Both the position numbers and the translations under genes were made by a program. The notes beneath the pieces are model-generated. The model had not been told where the DNA came from. It worked only from the letters and a program-made list of their open reading frames with translations, and made no database searches. This document shows, piece after piece, positions 1-10,407 of a stretch of DNA of 64,000 nt. Source of the stretch: Bacteroidales bacterium (GTDB lineage: Bacteria > Bacteroidota > Bacteroidia > Bacteroidales > DTU049); contig JAFGWG010000128.1 in assembly GCA_016937255.1 (NCBI GenBank), positions 1 through 64,000 on the forward strand, in the 5' to 3' direction. The stretch's first letter is position 1. The number at the start of each line of letters is the position of its first letter.

Positions 1-68
1 AAGAGTCCGTGTAGAATCAGCAATTTTTCTTCGTTTTCTTCTCCGTATTCACGAAAGAAAAGCTTCAT
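1..68 (-). CDS. Alpha/beta hydrolase, N-terminal fragment running off the left edge
   Basis: Not in the ORF track. The reverse strand from 68 to 1 reads [22 protein letters not shown], matching the start of alpha/beta-hydrolase proteins (..ILHGL..). Its ATG (66-68) overlaps the pdxJ TGA (65-67) as ATGA. Confidence 0.7.
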   Translation of the reverse strand, partial: MKLFFREYGEENEEKLLILHGL

Positions 69-784
69 GCGTTTTTGATTTTTCTCATGTACATCTGAAT
101 GGTATTTTCAAGTCCAAAATACAGGGCATCGCTTATGAGTGCGTGTCCAATACTTACTTCAAGTAATCCGGGAATGTGTTTTACAAAATATTCTAAATTC
201 TCAAGACTAAGATCGTGTCCAGCATTTAATCCGAGTCCTACTTTATTGGCAATTTCTGCGGCTTTAATAAAATCTGCTATGGCTGCTTCAGGGTTTTTCG
301 GAAAATTTTCAGCATAAGGCTCGGTGTATAATTCAACCCGATCTGTGCCGCTTTCTTTGGCAAGAATTATATTATCGGTATCGGTTTCCACAAATATGGA
401 AGTACGAATATTTTTTTCATGAAAACGGGCAATGGTTTCTTTCAGAAAACTCATATTCTCTTTTACCTTCCAGCCGGCGTTAGAAGTAATCGCTTCAGGA
501 GGATCGGGAACCAAAGTTACCTGTTCTGGCTGAACTTCAAGCACCATTTTGATAAAATCTTCAGATGGATATCCTTCAATATTAAATTCTGTTGTAACCA
601 GTTTTTTTAGAGAATACACATCGCTGTAGCGAATATGACGCTCATCTGGTCTAGGATGGACTGTAATTCCTTCGGCGCCAAATCTTTCGCAATCTAATGC
701 TACTTTTTGTACATCGGGTACATTGCCACCACGGGCATTGCGTAAAGTGGCTATTTTGTTTATGTTTACGCTTAGGCGTGTCAT
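65..784 (-). CDS. pdxJ: Pyridoxine 5'-phosphate synthase
   Basis: 239 aa; [30 protein letters not shown] and [14 protein letters not shown] motifs typical of PdxJ. Confidence 0.96.
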   Translation of the reverse strand: MTRLSVNINKIATLRNARGGNVPDVQKVALDCERFGAEGITVHPRPDERHIRYSDVYSLKKLVTTEFNIEGYPSEDFIKMVLEVQPEQVTLVPDPPEAITSNAGWKVKENMSFLKETIARFHEKNIRTSIFVETDTDNIILAKESGTDRVELYTEPYAENFPKNPEAAIADFIKAAEIANKVGLGLNAGHDLSLENLEYFVKHIPGLLEVSIGHALISDALYFGLENTIQMYMRKIKNA

Positions 785-981
785 GTTAAACTTTTTTGCA
801 AAAGTACTATTTTATGCCAAGTTGCAGTTAAATAAATATAAGAGAATTTGAATGAGAACTTGCTATAATGCTGCTGCACAGTCAAAAATATTTATAATAT
901 AAAGTGAAATAAATTTGTAATTTTGAGTGTAATGCGTTGTTGATAACATAAAAGTTATATTTTTGTCAGGAACTCTAAATT

Positions 982-1644
982 ATGTTTGCATCAGAATTCA
1001 TACAAGAATTGGTTCCCGTTATCAAAACCAGCACAACGGTAGCGGATGCTTTGTCGTTGATGGAAGAGTTTAAAATTACCCATTTAGCTATTGTCAATAA
1101 TACAGAGTTTCTTGGAATATTGTCGGAAAATGATCTGCTTTCCTTAGATGATTACGACCAGGCAATTGGTGCTGTAAAGTTATCACTGAACAATGTTTTT
1201 GTAAAAAGTGAGGATCATATTTTCGATGTATTGAAATGTATTGAAGAGAATAAACTTAGTCTGCTTCCGGTTGTTTCAAATGATAACGAGTATAAAGGAT
1301 CAATTCTTACGCGATCGCTGGTGGGCGAAGTGGCTTCTATTCTTTCAGTTAATAATCCTGGGGGCATAATTATTTTAGAGGTCAATGTTAACGATTATCT
1401 TTTGTCGCAAATAGCCTCTATTGTTGAATCGAACGATGCTTTGATTATTTCTGCCTTTGTGAAAAGTGATATTTCGAGTACTAAAATGGATATTGTATTG
1501 AAAGTGAATAAAACTGACATTAGTGGTATTATACAAACTTTCAATCGTTTTGAATATACTGTAAAAGCATCATTTGGTGAGCAAGAGATGGATGATTTTT
1601 TGCGCGATCGATACGATTCTCTCATGAACTATCTCAATATCTGA
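982..1644 (+). CDS. CBS-domain protein
   Basis: 220 aa; paired CBS motifs (TTVADALSLMEEFKITHLAIVNN..; IFDVLKCIEENKLSLLPVVSNDNEYKGSILTRS). Confidence 0.85.
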   Translation: MFASEFIQELVPVIKTSTTVADALSLMEEFKITHLAIVNNTEFLGILSENDLLSLDDYDQAIGAVKLSLNNVFVKSEDHIFDVLKCIEENKLSLLPVVSNDNEYKGSILTRSLVGEVASILSVNNPGGIIILEVNVNDYLLSQIASIVESNDALIISAFVKSDISSTKMDIVLKVNKTDISGIIQTFNRFEYTVKASFGEQEMDDFLRDRYDSLMNYLNI

Positions 1645-1647
1645 TTT

Positions 1648-3027
1648 TTGAAATTTAAAGCTGTTTTCATATTTTTTTTACTGCATTTGCCGCATTTTCT
1701 TGTTTCGTCGCAAAATGTGAGAGCTTTTTTTATTACCGATAGCATCGAATTCAGTGGAAATAAGCGAACTCAGGAACAAATTCTGCGGCGCGAATTGCTT
1801 TTTAAAGAGGGAGACAGTCTTTATTTTGCCGACTCAACCGAAGTATTTAGAAAGTCAGAAGAAAATCTTGTAAATACTTCGCTTTTTAATTTTGCTGAAA
1901 TTAATGCAGATTCCTTAGGTATTATTCATGTTTCAGTTATTGAGCGATGGTATATCTGGCCAGGTGTTTATTGGACCATTGAGGAGAGAAATTTCAATGT
2001 TTGGTTACGCGATCCATCTTTTGAGAAAATAACCTATGGGCTTTATTTTGAACATGAAAATTTCAGAGGGAGAAAAGAGGAACTGAAATTGCTATTTAAA
2101 ATGGGGTATAATCAACTTGCAGGATTTTCCTATCAAATTCCATACATTGATAAATCAAAAAGAATTGGATTGTTTGTGGCTGCTGCTGTTCAGGGCTCAC
2201 ATTCTGTGAATTATTTTGTGAGCGATCATGAATTACAAATTGTAAAGTCGGATACTGCCTATCTTTTTCAAAATGTTTTTATGGATTTGGGATTAACCTA
2301 CAGAAAAGGGATTCATCAATTGCATAAATTCACATTGGGGTATGATCATTTTCAGAGTGTCCCCGGTGTTTTTTCATTAAACCCATCATTTATGGCTGGC
2401 GAAAAGCTTGATATGTTGGGATTGAATTATCAGTTTCGGCTCGATTACAGAAATTACAGATCTTATCCTCTTCAGGGCTGGTATTTTGATGCAGAACTGA
2501 ATTTTGGGGGATTAATTGGATTTAGCGAGCAGAAAATGCAAAATATTTTCATCAAAAGCACTTCAAGAAAGTATTTTAAAATTATGCCTCGCTTGTATTG
2601 GGCGTCGGGATTGACTTTCTTGTGCCGTGCCGATGAGGTTTTTTATTTCACGGAAATGACAGCAATGGGTTTCAACACCGACTATGTTCGTGGTTATGAG
2701 TATTATGTTATTCCTTCGCGGCATTTCTATATCCAAAAAAATAATCTGAAATTTGAAGTATTGCCTCCAAAAGTTTTTCGTTTGCCATGGATTAAGGCTG
2801 ATAAATTTGCAAAAGTGCCGGTTTCTATTTATGTAAATGCTTTTTTCGATCATGCCAATTCTGTTGCATACCCGGGAGTTTCTGATGCTTTTAGTGGTCA
2901 ATGGCAATATGGGTATGGTCTGGGTATTGATCTTGTTACATATTACGATAAAGTATTTCGATTGGAGTATAGCATAAATCGGTTTAATGAAAATGGAGTA
3001 TTTTTGCATTTTACGGCTCCAATTTAA
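1648..3027 (+). CDS. POTRA/BamA-TamA-like outer-membrane protein
   Basis: 459 aa; signal peptide, POTRA-like FSGNKRTQEQILRRELLFKEGD, then beta-rich barrel-like C-terminus. TTG start. Confidence 0.75.
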   Translation: MKFKAVFIFFLLHLPHFLVSSQNVRAFFITDSIEFSGNKRTQEQILRRELLFKEGDSLYFADSTEVFRKSEENLVNTSLFNFAEINADSLGIIHVSVIERWYIWPGVYWTIEERNFNVWLRDPSFEKITYGLYFEHENFRGRKEELKLLFKMGYNQLAGFSYQIPYIDKSKRIGLFVAAAVQGSHSVNYFVSDHELQIVKSDTAYLFQNVFMDLGLTYRKGIHQLHKFTLGYDHFQSVPGVFSLNPSFMAGEKLDMLGLNYQFRLDYRNYRSYPLQGWYFDAELNFGGLIGFSEQKMQNIFIKSTSRKYFKIMPRLYWASGLTFLCRADEVFYFTEMTAMGFNTDYVRGYEYYVIPSRHFYIQKNNLKFEVLPPKVFRLPWIKADKFAKVPVSIYVNAFFDHANSVAYPGVSDAFSGQWQYGYGLGIDLVTYYDKVFRLEYSINRFNENGVFLHFTAPI

Positions 3028-3032
3028 GGCCT

Positions 3033-3914
3033 ATGATGAGAATTGCAGTATATGCGCGAAAATATCATCCTGAATACAGAAATGAAATTCAGGTTATACT
3101 TGAGTTTGCTGAGCATGCCGGAGGGTTTGTGATGTTTAATAATAGCTTGAAAAAACAAGTAACTTCATATTTCAGTTTGCCAAAAAACACGCAGTTTTAT
3201 TCGGGAAATGATGTGTTGAAAGGACGCGTAGATCTAGTAGTTAGCCTTGGAGGAGATGGAACTTTGCTGGAAACAGTAAATTTGATAAAAGACGGCGGTA
3301 TTCCTGTAATGGGGGTGAACTTTGGACGCCTAGGGTTCCTGTCAAATATAAGTCGTGAAGATTTACGAATGACATTGGAGTCTTTTGCAGGGGGGCAATG
3401 TACCATTTCTCCTCGCACCATGTTGATGTTAGAAAATTCAAAAGATTTTTTTGGAGAAGAGGTTTATGCACTCAACGATCTTGCTTTACATAAAAGCGAT
3501 AGTAGTTCTATGATAACCGTTCATGTTCATATCGATGGAGAATTTATGAATTCATATTGGTCTGATGGGCTTATTTTGGCAACACCAACGGGTTCTACTG
3601 CCTATTCCTTAAGTTGTGGTGGTCCAATTCTCGTTCCTGAAGCAACAAATTTTGCGCTCACTCCAATTGCTCCACATAATCTTACTGTACGTCCGTTAAT
3701 TATTAACGACGATGCTGTGCTGAAGCTGATTCCAGATGGAAGAGCCGATTCATTTATTTTGTCTATGGATAGTCGCCAGTGTATCATTCAAAAAAATCAG
3801 GAAATAATTGTAAAAAAGGCTCCATTTAAGGTTAATTTTGTGCAAGTAGCCGATTCCGGTTTTTTTGGTGTAATCAGGGATAAGTTAATGTGGGGACAAG
3901 ACAAGCGAAACTAA
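3033..3914 (+). CDS. nadK: NAD kinase
   Basis: 293 aa; SLGGDGTLLETVNLI, GVNFGRLGFL and TPTGSTAYSLSCGGPI motifs. Confidence 0.97.
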   Translation: MMRIAVYARKYHPEYRNEIQVILEFAEHAGGFVMFNNSLKKQVTSYFSLPKNTQFYSGNDVLKGRVDLVVSLGGDGTLLETVNLIKDGGIPVMGVNFGRLGFLSNISREDLRMTLESFAGGQCTISPRTMLMLENSKDFFGEEVYALNDLALHKSDSSSMITVHVHIDGEFMNSYWSDGLILATPTGSTAYSLSCGGPILVPEATNFALTPIAPHNLTVRPLIINDDAVLKLIPDGRADSFILSMDSRQCIIQKNQEIIVKKAPFKVNFVQVADSGFFGVIRDKLMWGQDKRN

Positions 3915-3946
3915 AACAAAAAAAAATCGTAAGAATTCATAAAATG

Positions 3947-3978
3947 TTTGACCAAATGTAGATTTTTTTCTATATTTG
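3947..3978 (+). promoter_or_regulatory. Bacteroidota-type promoter (TTTG-N20-TATATTTG)
   Basis: TTTG at 3947-3950, 20-nt spacer, TATATTTG at 3971-3978; 30 nt upstream of the 4009 ATG. Matches the -33 TTTG / -7 TAnnTTTG consensus. Confidence 0.65.
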
Positions 3979-4008
3979 TACTTTATTTGGGAAAATAATA
4001 TTTTGAAT

Positions 4009-4911
4009 ATGAAATTTTCAATTCCGGCTTTATTTGTAGTTGTTCTGCTTCTCTCAAGCACATCGGTTGATGCACAGCAGTGGAGAAGAGATCGTGCTGA
4101 ATTCATGTTTGGCTTTGGCGCAACAAATTTCCTAGGTGATCTGGGTGGTGCCGATCAGATTGGTACTAATGGTATGAAAGACCTCGACTGGCCTTCCACA
4201 CGTCCGCTTGGAAGTATTGGATATCGCTATAGAACAGGCAAACAGAACTGCGTGAAAGGCGTTCTTCATGTTGGATATTTACATGGAGACGATGCTTTAA
4301 CAGAAGAACCAATTCGCCAAAACAGAAACTTGAATTTTAGAACCCCAGTAGTTGAGCTTGGTGGTCAGTTTGAGTGGATGCTTACTCGTCAGCGTGAAGG
4401 TCACCGTTATAACCTTCGTGGTGTTAATGGTTGGAGAAACATTAATATTGAATCTTATGTTTTTATTGGTGTATCGGGCTTTTGGTTTAATCCACAAGGT
4501 CGTTATGTCGATGGTACATGGCAAAATCTTAGACCTCTTAATACTGAAGGACAAGGATTGGTTGAAACGCGAAAAACATATAGTCCTGTTCAAATTGCAG
4601 TCCCATTTGGTGTAGGTTTTAAGTATGCAATTAGTCGTGAATGGTCTCTTGGTCTTGAGTATGGAATGAGAAAAACTTTTACCGATTATATCGATGATGT
4701 AAGTACCACTTATTTTGACAAGGAAGAAATTCGCGTACAGAATGGTGATATGGCAGCATATTTTTCTGATCCTCAACTGGGCTTAGAGCCCTCGCAGACA
4801 GTTGCTGGAGAGCAACGCGGAGATCCTACAGATATGGACTCATTCATGTATGCTGAGTTTACATTTTATTACAAAATTCCACGTGGTGGTTTCGCAATTC
4901 CGAAGTTCTAA
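4009..4911 (+). CDS. DUF6089-type outer-membrane beta-barrel protein, paralog 1
   Basis: ATG at 4009 (ORF track extends to TTG 3976) gives signal peptide MKFSIPALFVVVLLLSSTSVDAQQ; contains GMRKTFTDYIDDVSTTYFD shared with the next gene. Confidence 0.75.
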   Translation: MKFSIPALFVVVLLLSSTSVDAQQWRRDRAEFMFGFGATNFLGDLGGADQIGTNGMKDLDWPSTRPLGSIGYRYRTGKQNCVKGVLHVGYLHGDDALTEEPIRQNRNLNFRTPVVELGGQFEWMLTRQREGHRYNLRGVNGWRNINIESYVFIGVSGFWFNPQGRYVDGTWQNLRPLNTEGQGLVETRKTYSPVQIAVPFGVGFKYAISREWSLGLEYGMRKTFTDYIDDVSTTYFDKEEIRVQNGDMAAYFSDPQLGLEPSQTVAGEQRGDPTDMDSFMYAEFTFYYKIPRGGFAIPKF

Positions 4912-5025
4912 ACTTTTACTGCGATTTCATTATTTTTTAATATTTTTGCATCGACTACCCGTTCTTTTAAAAGAGTGGGTAGTTTCATATACTAAGCCTG
5001 CATTAATTGCGTTATTGCCATAGAA

Positions 5026-5910
5026 ATGAAAGGAAAATACCTACTTATAGTACTGCTGCTCTTGGCTGCTTCACCTACAAGAGCCCAACAACACGAGTTG
5101 GGATTTTTTGCGGGTGGTTCGTATTATATTGGTGATATTAACCCTTCTATGCATTTTGCTCAGACTCAACCGGCACTTGGTTTATTGTATCGATACAATA
5201 TTAATTACCGATGGGCCATTCGCTTGCATGGTATGTATGGGTCACTTACAAGCTCTGATGCAAAGGTTAAGTATAATGAAGCTCGTAATCTTTCCTTCAA
5301 ATCACCATTATTGGAAATTGGTACACAGATTGAACTGAGCTATTATCGGTTTAAAATTGGAAGCGATAAAGATAATTTTTCACCATACCTCTTTGCCGGA
5401 TTTTCTTTTTTTAAGTTTAAACCTATGGGAGAGCTAAACGGGGAATGGTATAATTTACAGGCTTTAGGCACAGAAGGGCAGGGAACCACTGCTTACCCCG
5501 ATCGTCAACCGTATTCACTTGCCGGTTTGTCAATTCCTATGGGAATGGGTATGAAAATCGGATTGGGTGGATCTACTGTTTTGGGCTTTGAATGGGGCTT
5601 GCGTAAAACTTTTACCGATTATATTGATGATGTTAGTACTACTTATGCAAATCCAACAGTATTGGCTTCTCAAAATACTTCAACAGCTGCCTACCTTGCT
5701 GACCCATCTGTAAGTCAAGAAATGGAAAAAACCGGATATCAACGTGGAAATTCCAATAATAATGATTGGTATTCATTTGCTGGTATGACTTTGACCTTTA
5801 AAATTAAAGATAAAAGCAATAGTTGTCCAGGTGTAAACCGCAGTAAAGGTAATTGGTTGAAGAAACAATGGCAGAAAATGAAGATGGAACCTTCACCCTC
5901 TTTTTTATGA
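5026..5910 (+). CDS. DUF6089-type outer-membrane beta-barrel protein, paralog 2
   Basis: 294 aa; signal peptide, GLRKTFTDYIDDVSTTYAN motif; same organisation as paralog 1. Confidence 0.75.
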   Translation: MKGKYLLIVLLLLAASPTRAQQHELGFFAGGSYYIGDINPSMHFAQTQPALGLLYRYNINYRWAIRLHGMYGSLTSSDAKVKYNEARNLSFKSPLLEIGTQIELSYYRFKIGSDKDNFSPYLFAGFSFFKFKPMGELNGEWYNLQALGTEGQGTTAYPDRQPYSLAGLSIPMGMGMKIGLGGSTVLGFEWGLRKTFTDYIDDVSTTYANPTVLASQNTSTAAYLADPSVSQEMEKTGYQRGNSNNNDWYSFAGMTLTFKIKDKSNSCPGVNRSKGNWLKKQWQKMKMEPSPSFL

Positions 5911-6668
5911 TAACAGCAGAACAAATATCAAAAAATAGCATACCCGCTCATGTTGCCATTATTATGGATGGAAATGGTCGTTGGGCTAAAGCCAAGGGGC
6001 TCGATCGCTCTGAAGGCCATCGGTTTGGTGCTGAAGCTGTTAAAAAAGTAGTGAGAGCTGCCGGAAAAATTGGCGTTAAATACCTCACCCTCTATGCCTT
6101 TTCAAGCGAAAATTGGAATCGCCCTCAAGCTGAGGTAGATGCAATTATGGACTTGTTGGTATATATGATTCAACGAGAAACCCCTGAACTGATGGAAAAC
6201 AGTGTCAGGCTTCTTGCTATAGGAGAAATTGATCGTTTAACTCCAGATGCACAGAAAAGCCTTCAGGAAACCATCGATACTACTTCGGGCAATACAGGTC
6301 TAACTCTTGTTCTTGCATTGAGCTATAGCTCAAAAAGAGAAATATTGAGTGCTGTTCGCAAAATTTCTTCCGATGTAAGTATTGGTAAGTTCTCTGTTGA
6401 TGATATCGACGAATCAACTATTGAAACCGCACTCTTTACTTCAGGTATGCCCGACCCTGATTTGCTCATACGAACATCGGGCGAGCAAAGAATTTCTAAT
6501 TTTCTGCTTTGGCAAATTGCATACAGCGAATTTTACTTCACCAAAACCTATTGGCCCGATTTTGATGAACAGTCCTTTTTTGAGGCTATATACCAGTATC
6601 AAAACCGGGAACGTCGCTTTGGACTTACCGGTGATCAACTAACTACGAACTCTAATTTTACCGAATAA
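5907..6668 (+). CDS. uppS: Isoprenyl transferase (undecaprenyl diphosphate synthase)
   Basis: ATG at 5907 overlaps the upstream TGA; HVAIIMDGNGRWAKAKGLDRSEGH, LYAFSSENWNRP and PDLLIRTSGEQRISNFLLWQ motifs. Confidence 0.96.
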   Translation: MITAEQISKNSIPAHVAIIMDGNGRWAKAKGLDRSEGHRFGAEAVKKVVRAAGKIGVKYLTLYAFSSENWNRPQAEVDAIMDLLVYMIQRETPELMENSVRLLAIGEIDRLTPDAQKSLQETIDTTSGNTGLTLVLALSYSSKREILSAVRKISSDVSIGKFSVDDIDESTIETALFTSGMPDPDLLIRTSGEQRISNFLLWQIAYSEFYFTKTYWPDFDEQSFFEAIYQYQNRERRFGLTGDQLTTNSNFTE

Positions 6669-9193
6669 TGAAGCGAATACTATACGTCCTACTTTTCTCA
6701 CTGCTTCCTGCACTTATATTTGCTCAAGGAACTAAAGACAAAATAATAAATATTGACTACAAAAATCCTCGAACCTATGAGATTGCGGCTATAAGTGTTA
6801 GCGGCGTGCAATATCTTCAAAATAGTGATATTGTTATTATGCTTTCGGGACTTAGTGTGGGACAAAAAATTAAAATTCCAGGCGATGAATTGAGTTCTGC
6901 TATTGAGAAGATTTTCAAGCAGGGTCTGTTTGAAGAGGTAGAAATTAGTGTTACCGCTGTTCAGGGTGATTTTATATATCTCGATATTTATCTTCAGGAA
7001 AGACCTGTACTCTCTAAATTTAGTTTTACCGGAGTAAATCGTAATGAGGCAGATAACCTAAAGGAAAAGATCGGATTGGCTCGTGGTGATGTGGTTTCAG
7101 AAAATACCATTATGACTGCCAAACGTCTTATTCGCAGCCATTTCGTAGATAAAGGGTTTTTAAATGCGAAAGTTGATGTTGTGCAGCGTTTAGATACTGC
7201 TAAAGGGAATCAGATGATACTTGATTTTGTAATCGATAAAGGCAAAAAAGTGAAAATCGGTGAAATAAGCATTGCGGGTAATGAAGCTGTGGAAGACGCT
7301 AAGATTATGCGTTCCATGAAAGAAACCAAGAGAAAAAAAATATACCGTGTATTTAAAGCATCAAAATTTACCAATTCTGAATATGAAAAAGACAAGCAGT
7401 CTGTGATTGCTATGTATAACGAGCTGGGATATAGGGATGCTGTAATTGTTAGCGATTCTACCTATAATATTGACGATAAGACAATGGGAATTGCTCTTAA
7501 TATTGATGAAGGTCAGAAATATTATTTCGGAAATATTCATTGGGTTGGAAATTCTAAATATAGTGATAAGCAATTGGGAGAGATTTTGGGAATTCAGAAA
7601 GGCGATATTTACAACCAACGTCTTCTTGAAAGCAATTTGTACATGAATATGAATGGTCGAGATATTACATCATTATATATGGATGACGGCTACCTGTTTT
7701 TTAGTGTTACTCCTATAGAGTTGACGGTAACCAACGATACTATCGACATGGAAATGCAGATTTACGAAGGTAAACAGGCTACAATTAATAAAGTTTCGGT
7801 TTCTGGAAATACGCGTACAAACGACCATGTTATAATGCGTGAGATTCGTACTAAGCCTGGACAGCTTTTCCGCAGGAGTGATATTATCAGAACTCAGCGA
7901 GAACTTGCGCAGATGCGTTATTTTAATCCAGAAGCATTGAATGTTATTCCAGTGCCAAATCCTGCTGATGGAACTGTAGATATTGAGTATGTTGTGGAAG
8001 AAACATCTACAGATCAGCTAGAACTCTCTGGTGGATGGGGCCTTGGTCGTCTTGTGGGTACATTAGGGGTTTCATTTAATAATTTCTCATTGAGGAATAT
8101 ATTTAAAAAAGGAAGCTGGCGCCCATTGCCAACTGGTGATGGGCAAAAACTTAGTCTTCGTGCACAGTCCAACGGACTTTATTATCAGTCTTATAATATG
8201 TCGTTTACCGAGCCATGGCTTGGTGGTAAAAAGCCAAATGCTTTTAGCGTGTCTGTATATAATTCAGTGCAAACCAACGGTATTACAAAAAAAGATGATG
8301 GCACATACAATGAGTATGGCACATTGCTCTCGAGAGAAGAGATAAAAATTACCGGTGTTACTGTTGGTCTAGGTCGCAGATTGAAATGGCCCGATGATTT
8401 CTTCATGTTCTACACCACAGTGTCATATCAGCATTATATGCTCGATGATTATTACTCGGCATATTCTTTTACAACGGGAAATTCAAATAATCTCAATCTT
8501 GGATTTACTTTGACACGAAATTCTATTGATGCACCGATATATCCGAAAACTGGTTCTGAGGTTACGTTGATGGCGAATTTTACTCCACCCTATTCATTGT
8601 TTAATAACAATGATTATACGACCATGTCGGATGAAGATAAATACAAATGGTTAGAATATCATAAGTGGAAGTTTAATATGACTTGGTATACAAAACTTGC
8701 TGGAGACCTTGTGTTTATGTCAAGAGCTAAAATGGGATTTTTGGGATTGTATAACCGCGATATTGGGATTTCTCCTTTTGAAAGATTCTATCTTGGAGGA
8801 GATGGACTATCAGGATTTGCCCTTGATGGTCGTGAAATAATAGGAATGCGTGGATATGACAATTCTGTTTTAACGGCTCGCGATGCAAATAACGCAACTG
8901 TTGGTGGTACGATTTACAGTAAATATACTTTTGAATTGCGCTATCCGCTTTCAACCAATCCTATGGCTACAATTTATATGTTGGGCTTTTTGGAAGCAGG
9001 AAACACCTGGGCTGGCTTTAAAGAGTATGAGCCTTTTAATGTGAAGCGAAGCGCTGGTATCGGAGTTAGAATATATCTCCCAATGTTTGGCTTGCTTGGA
9101 TTGGATTATGGCATACCTTTTGATGAGATACCGGGGATACAACAACCCTATGTTGGCCAGTTCCATTTTTCAATTAACTCGTCAATTGACTAA
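6668..9193 (+). CDS. bamA: Outer membrane protein assembly factor BamA
   Basis: 841 aa; serial POTRA domains, C-terminal Omp85 barrel, position directly after uppS and before ompH genes. Confidence 0.93.
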   Translation: MKRILYVLLFSLLPALIFAQGTKDKIINIDYKNPRTYEIAAISVSGVQYLQNSDIVIMLSGLSVGQKIKIPGDELSSAIEKIFKQGLFEEVEISVTAVQGDFIYLDIYLQERPVLSKFSFTGVNRNEADNLKEKIGLARGDVVSENTIMTAKRLIRSHFVDKGFLNAKVDVVQRLDTAKGNQMILDFVIDKGKKVKIGEISIAGNEAVEDAKIMRSMKETKRKKIYRVFKASKFTNSEYEKDKQSVIAMYNELGYRDAVIVSDSTYNIDDKTMGIALNIDEGQKYYFGNIHWVGNSKYSDKQLGEILGIQKGDIYNQRLLESNLYMNMNGRDITSLYMDDGYLFFSVTPIELTVTNDTIDMEMQIYEGKQATINKVSVSGNTRTNDHVIMREIRTKPGQLFRRSDIIRTQRELAQMRYFNPEALNVIPVPNPADGTVDIEYVVEETSTDQLELSGGWGLGRLVGTLGVSFNNFSLRNIFKKGSWRPLPTGDGQKLSLRAQSNGLYYQSYNMSFTEPWLGGKKPNAFSVSVYNSVQTNGITKKDDGTYNEYGTLLSREEIKITGVTVGLGRRLKWPDDFFMFYTTVSYQHYMLDDYYSAYSFTTGNSNNLNLGFTLTRNSIDAPIYPKTGSEVTLMANFTPPYSLFNNNDYTTMSDEDKYKWLEYHKWKFNMTWYTKLAGDLVFMSRAKMGFLGLYNRDIGISPFERFYLGGDGLSGFALDGREIIGMRGYDNSVLTARDANNATVGGTIYSKYTFELRYPLSTNPMATIYMLGFLEAGNTWAGFKEYEPFNVKRSAGIGVRIYLPMFGLLGLDYGIPFDEIPGIQQPYVGQFHFSINSSID

Positions 9194-9202
9194 AAAATAA
9201 AT

Positions 9203-9208
9203 AGGAGG
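9203..9208 (+). promoter_or_regulatory. Strong Shine-Dalgarno AGGAGG
   Basis: AGGAGG, 9-nt spacer, ATG at 9218. Confidence 0.7.
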
Positions 9209-9217
9209 AAACACAAT

Positions 9218-9751
9218 ATGAAAACTAGAATTTTGTTATTAATTGCTTTTTTGGGTCTTTCATTTGCTTTGCAAGCCCAAAAATTTGCTTTCGTCGACAC
9301 CAAGTATATTTTGGATAATATTCCTGAATATCAGGCTGCTCAAACATCATTGGATGAAATGAGTATGGAATGGCAGGCTGAACTTGAAATTAAGTTTAAA
9401 GAAATTGATAGCCTTTATAAAGCATTTCAGTCTGAAGCATTTTTATTGCCTGAGGATGCGAAAGTGAAAAGACAGGACGAAATTATTGCCAAAGAAAAAG
9501 AAGCCAAATCTCTTCAGAAAAAATATTTTGGTACTGAAGGTGATCTTGTGAAAAAACGTCAGGAACTACTTAAGCCTATTCAGGATAAAGTTTTTAATGC
9601 CGTTGAGCAAATTGCAGAAGATGGTGCTTATGCTATTATTTTCGATAAAAGTGGCTCTATGTCAATGATCTATACAAATCCCAAGTTTGATAAAAGTGAT
9701 GAAGTCTTGGAAAGTATGGGATTATCACCCGGTGGTGTTTCGAATGAATAA
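9218..9751 (+). CDS. OmpH/Skp family periplasmic chaperone, copy 1
   Basis: 177 aa; signal peptide, KFAFVDTKYILDNIPEYQ, central coiled coil; after bamA. Confidence 0.9.
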   Translation: MKTRILLLIAFLGLSFALQAQKFAFVDTKYILDNIPEYQAAQTSLDEMSMEWQAELEIKFKEIDSLYKAFQSEAFLLPEDAKVKRQDEIIAKEKEAKSLQKKYFGTEGDLVKKRQELLKPIQDKVFNAVEQIAEDGAYAIIFDKSGSMSMIYTNPKFDKSDEVLESMGLSPGGVSNE

Positions 9752-9787
9752 ATTTCTTAATTTTGCCACTTAATAAATAACGCTAAT

Positions 9788-10309
9788 ATGAAAAAAATTG
9801 TTTTTTACAGCATTGCTCTGTTTCTAATGGTTTCAGTGTCAAGTCCTGCATTTGCACAAGGGAAAATTAAACTGGGACATATCAACTCAAATGATTTAAT
9901 GGAAATGATGCCAGGTCGTGATACTGCTCAGACTCAGCTTGAGAATTATGCAAAAGGCCTTGAAAGCCAATTGATTGTAATGAGTACTGAATTCGAAACC
10001 AAGTATCAGGAATTTTTGGCCAATGAAGCTACTTATTTGGAGCCAGTCAAAAAGTCTAAGCAACAGGAATTGATTGATTTGCAGAATAGAATTACTGATT
10101 TTCAATCTCAGGCTCAAACATTACTAACTGAAAAAGAATCCGAATTAATCCAACCACTTATTGATAAAGCTAAAGGTGCAATTGATGCTGTGGCAAAGGA
10201 AAAAGGATATACCTATATTTTCGATACAGGTGTTGGTACTTTGATTTATTATGAGGATTCAGATGATATCATGCCATTTGTTAAAGAAAAACTCGGCATT
10301 AAAGAGTAA
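9788..10309 (+). CDS. OmpH/Skp family periplasmic chaperone, copy 2
   Basis: 173 aa; KIKLGHINSNDLMEMMPGRD, coiled coil, KGYTYIFDTGVGTLIYYEDSDDI. Confidence 0.9.
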   Translation: MKKIVFYSIALFLMVSVSSPAFAQGKIKLGHINSNDLMEMMPGRDTAQTQLENYAKGLESQLIVMSTEFETKYQEFLANEATYLEPVKKSKQQELIDLQNRITDFQSQAQTLLTEKESELIQPLIDKAKGAIDAVAKEKGYTYIFDTGVGTLIYYEDSDDIMPFVKEKLGIKE

Positions 10310-10327
10310 AGTATTATCGCATTTCTG

Positions 10328-10361
10328 AAAAGGCTGTTTCTTTTGAAATAGCCTTTTTTTT
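10328..10361 (+). terminator. Rho-independent terminator
   Basis: AAGGCTGTTTC-TTTT-GAAATAGCCTT (11-bp stem with one G.U) followed by a T-run. Confidence 0.85.
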
Positions 10362-10407
10362 GTTCTATTGATAAATATTGTAAATTAGATGCCTAATAAA
10401 CAATTCT

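Noticed and set aside
2563-3009. 148-aa minus-strand ORF inside the Omp85-like gene
   Set aside because: Antisense overlap, no recognisable domain.
4297-4776. 159-aa minus-strand ORF inside the first DUF6089 gene
   Set aside because: Antisense to a well-supported CDS; no independent coding evidence.
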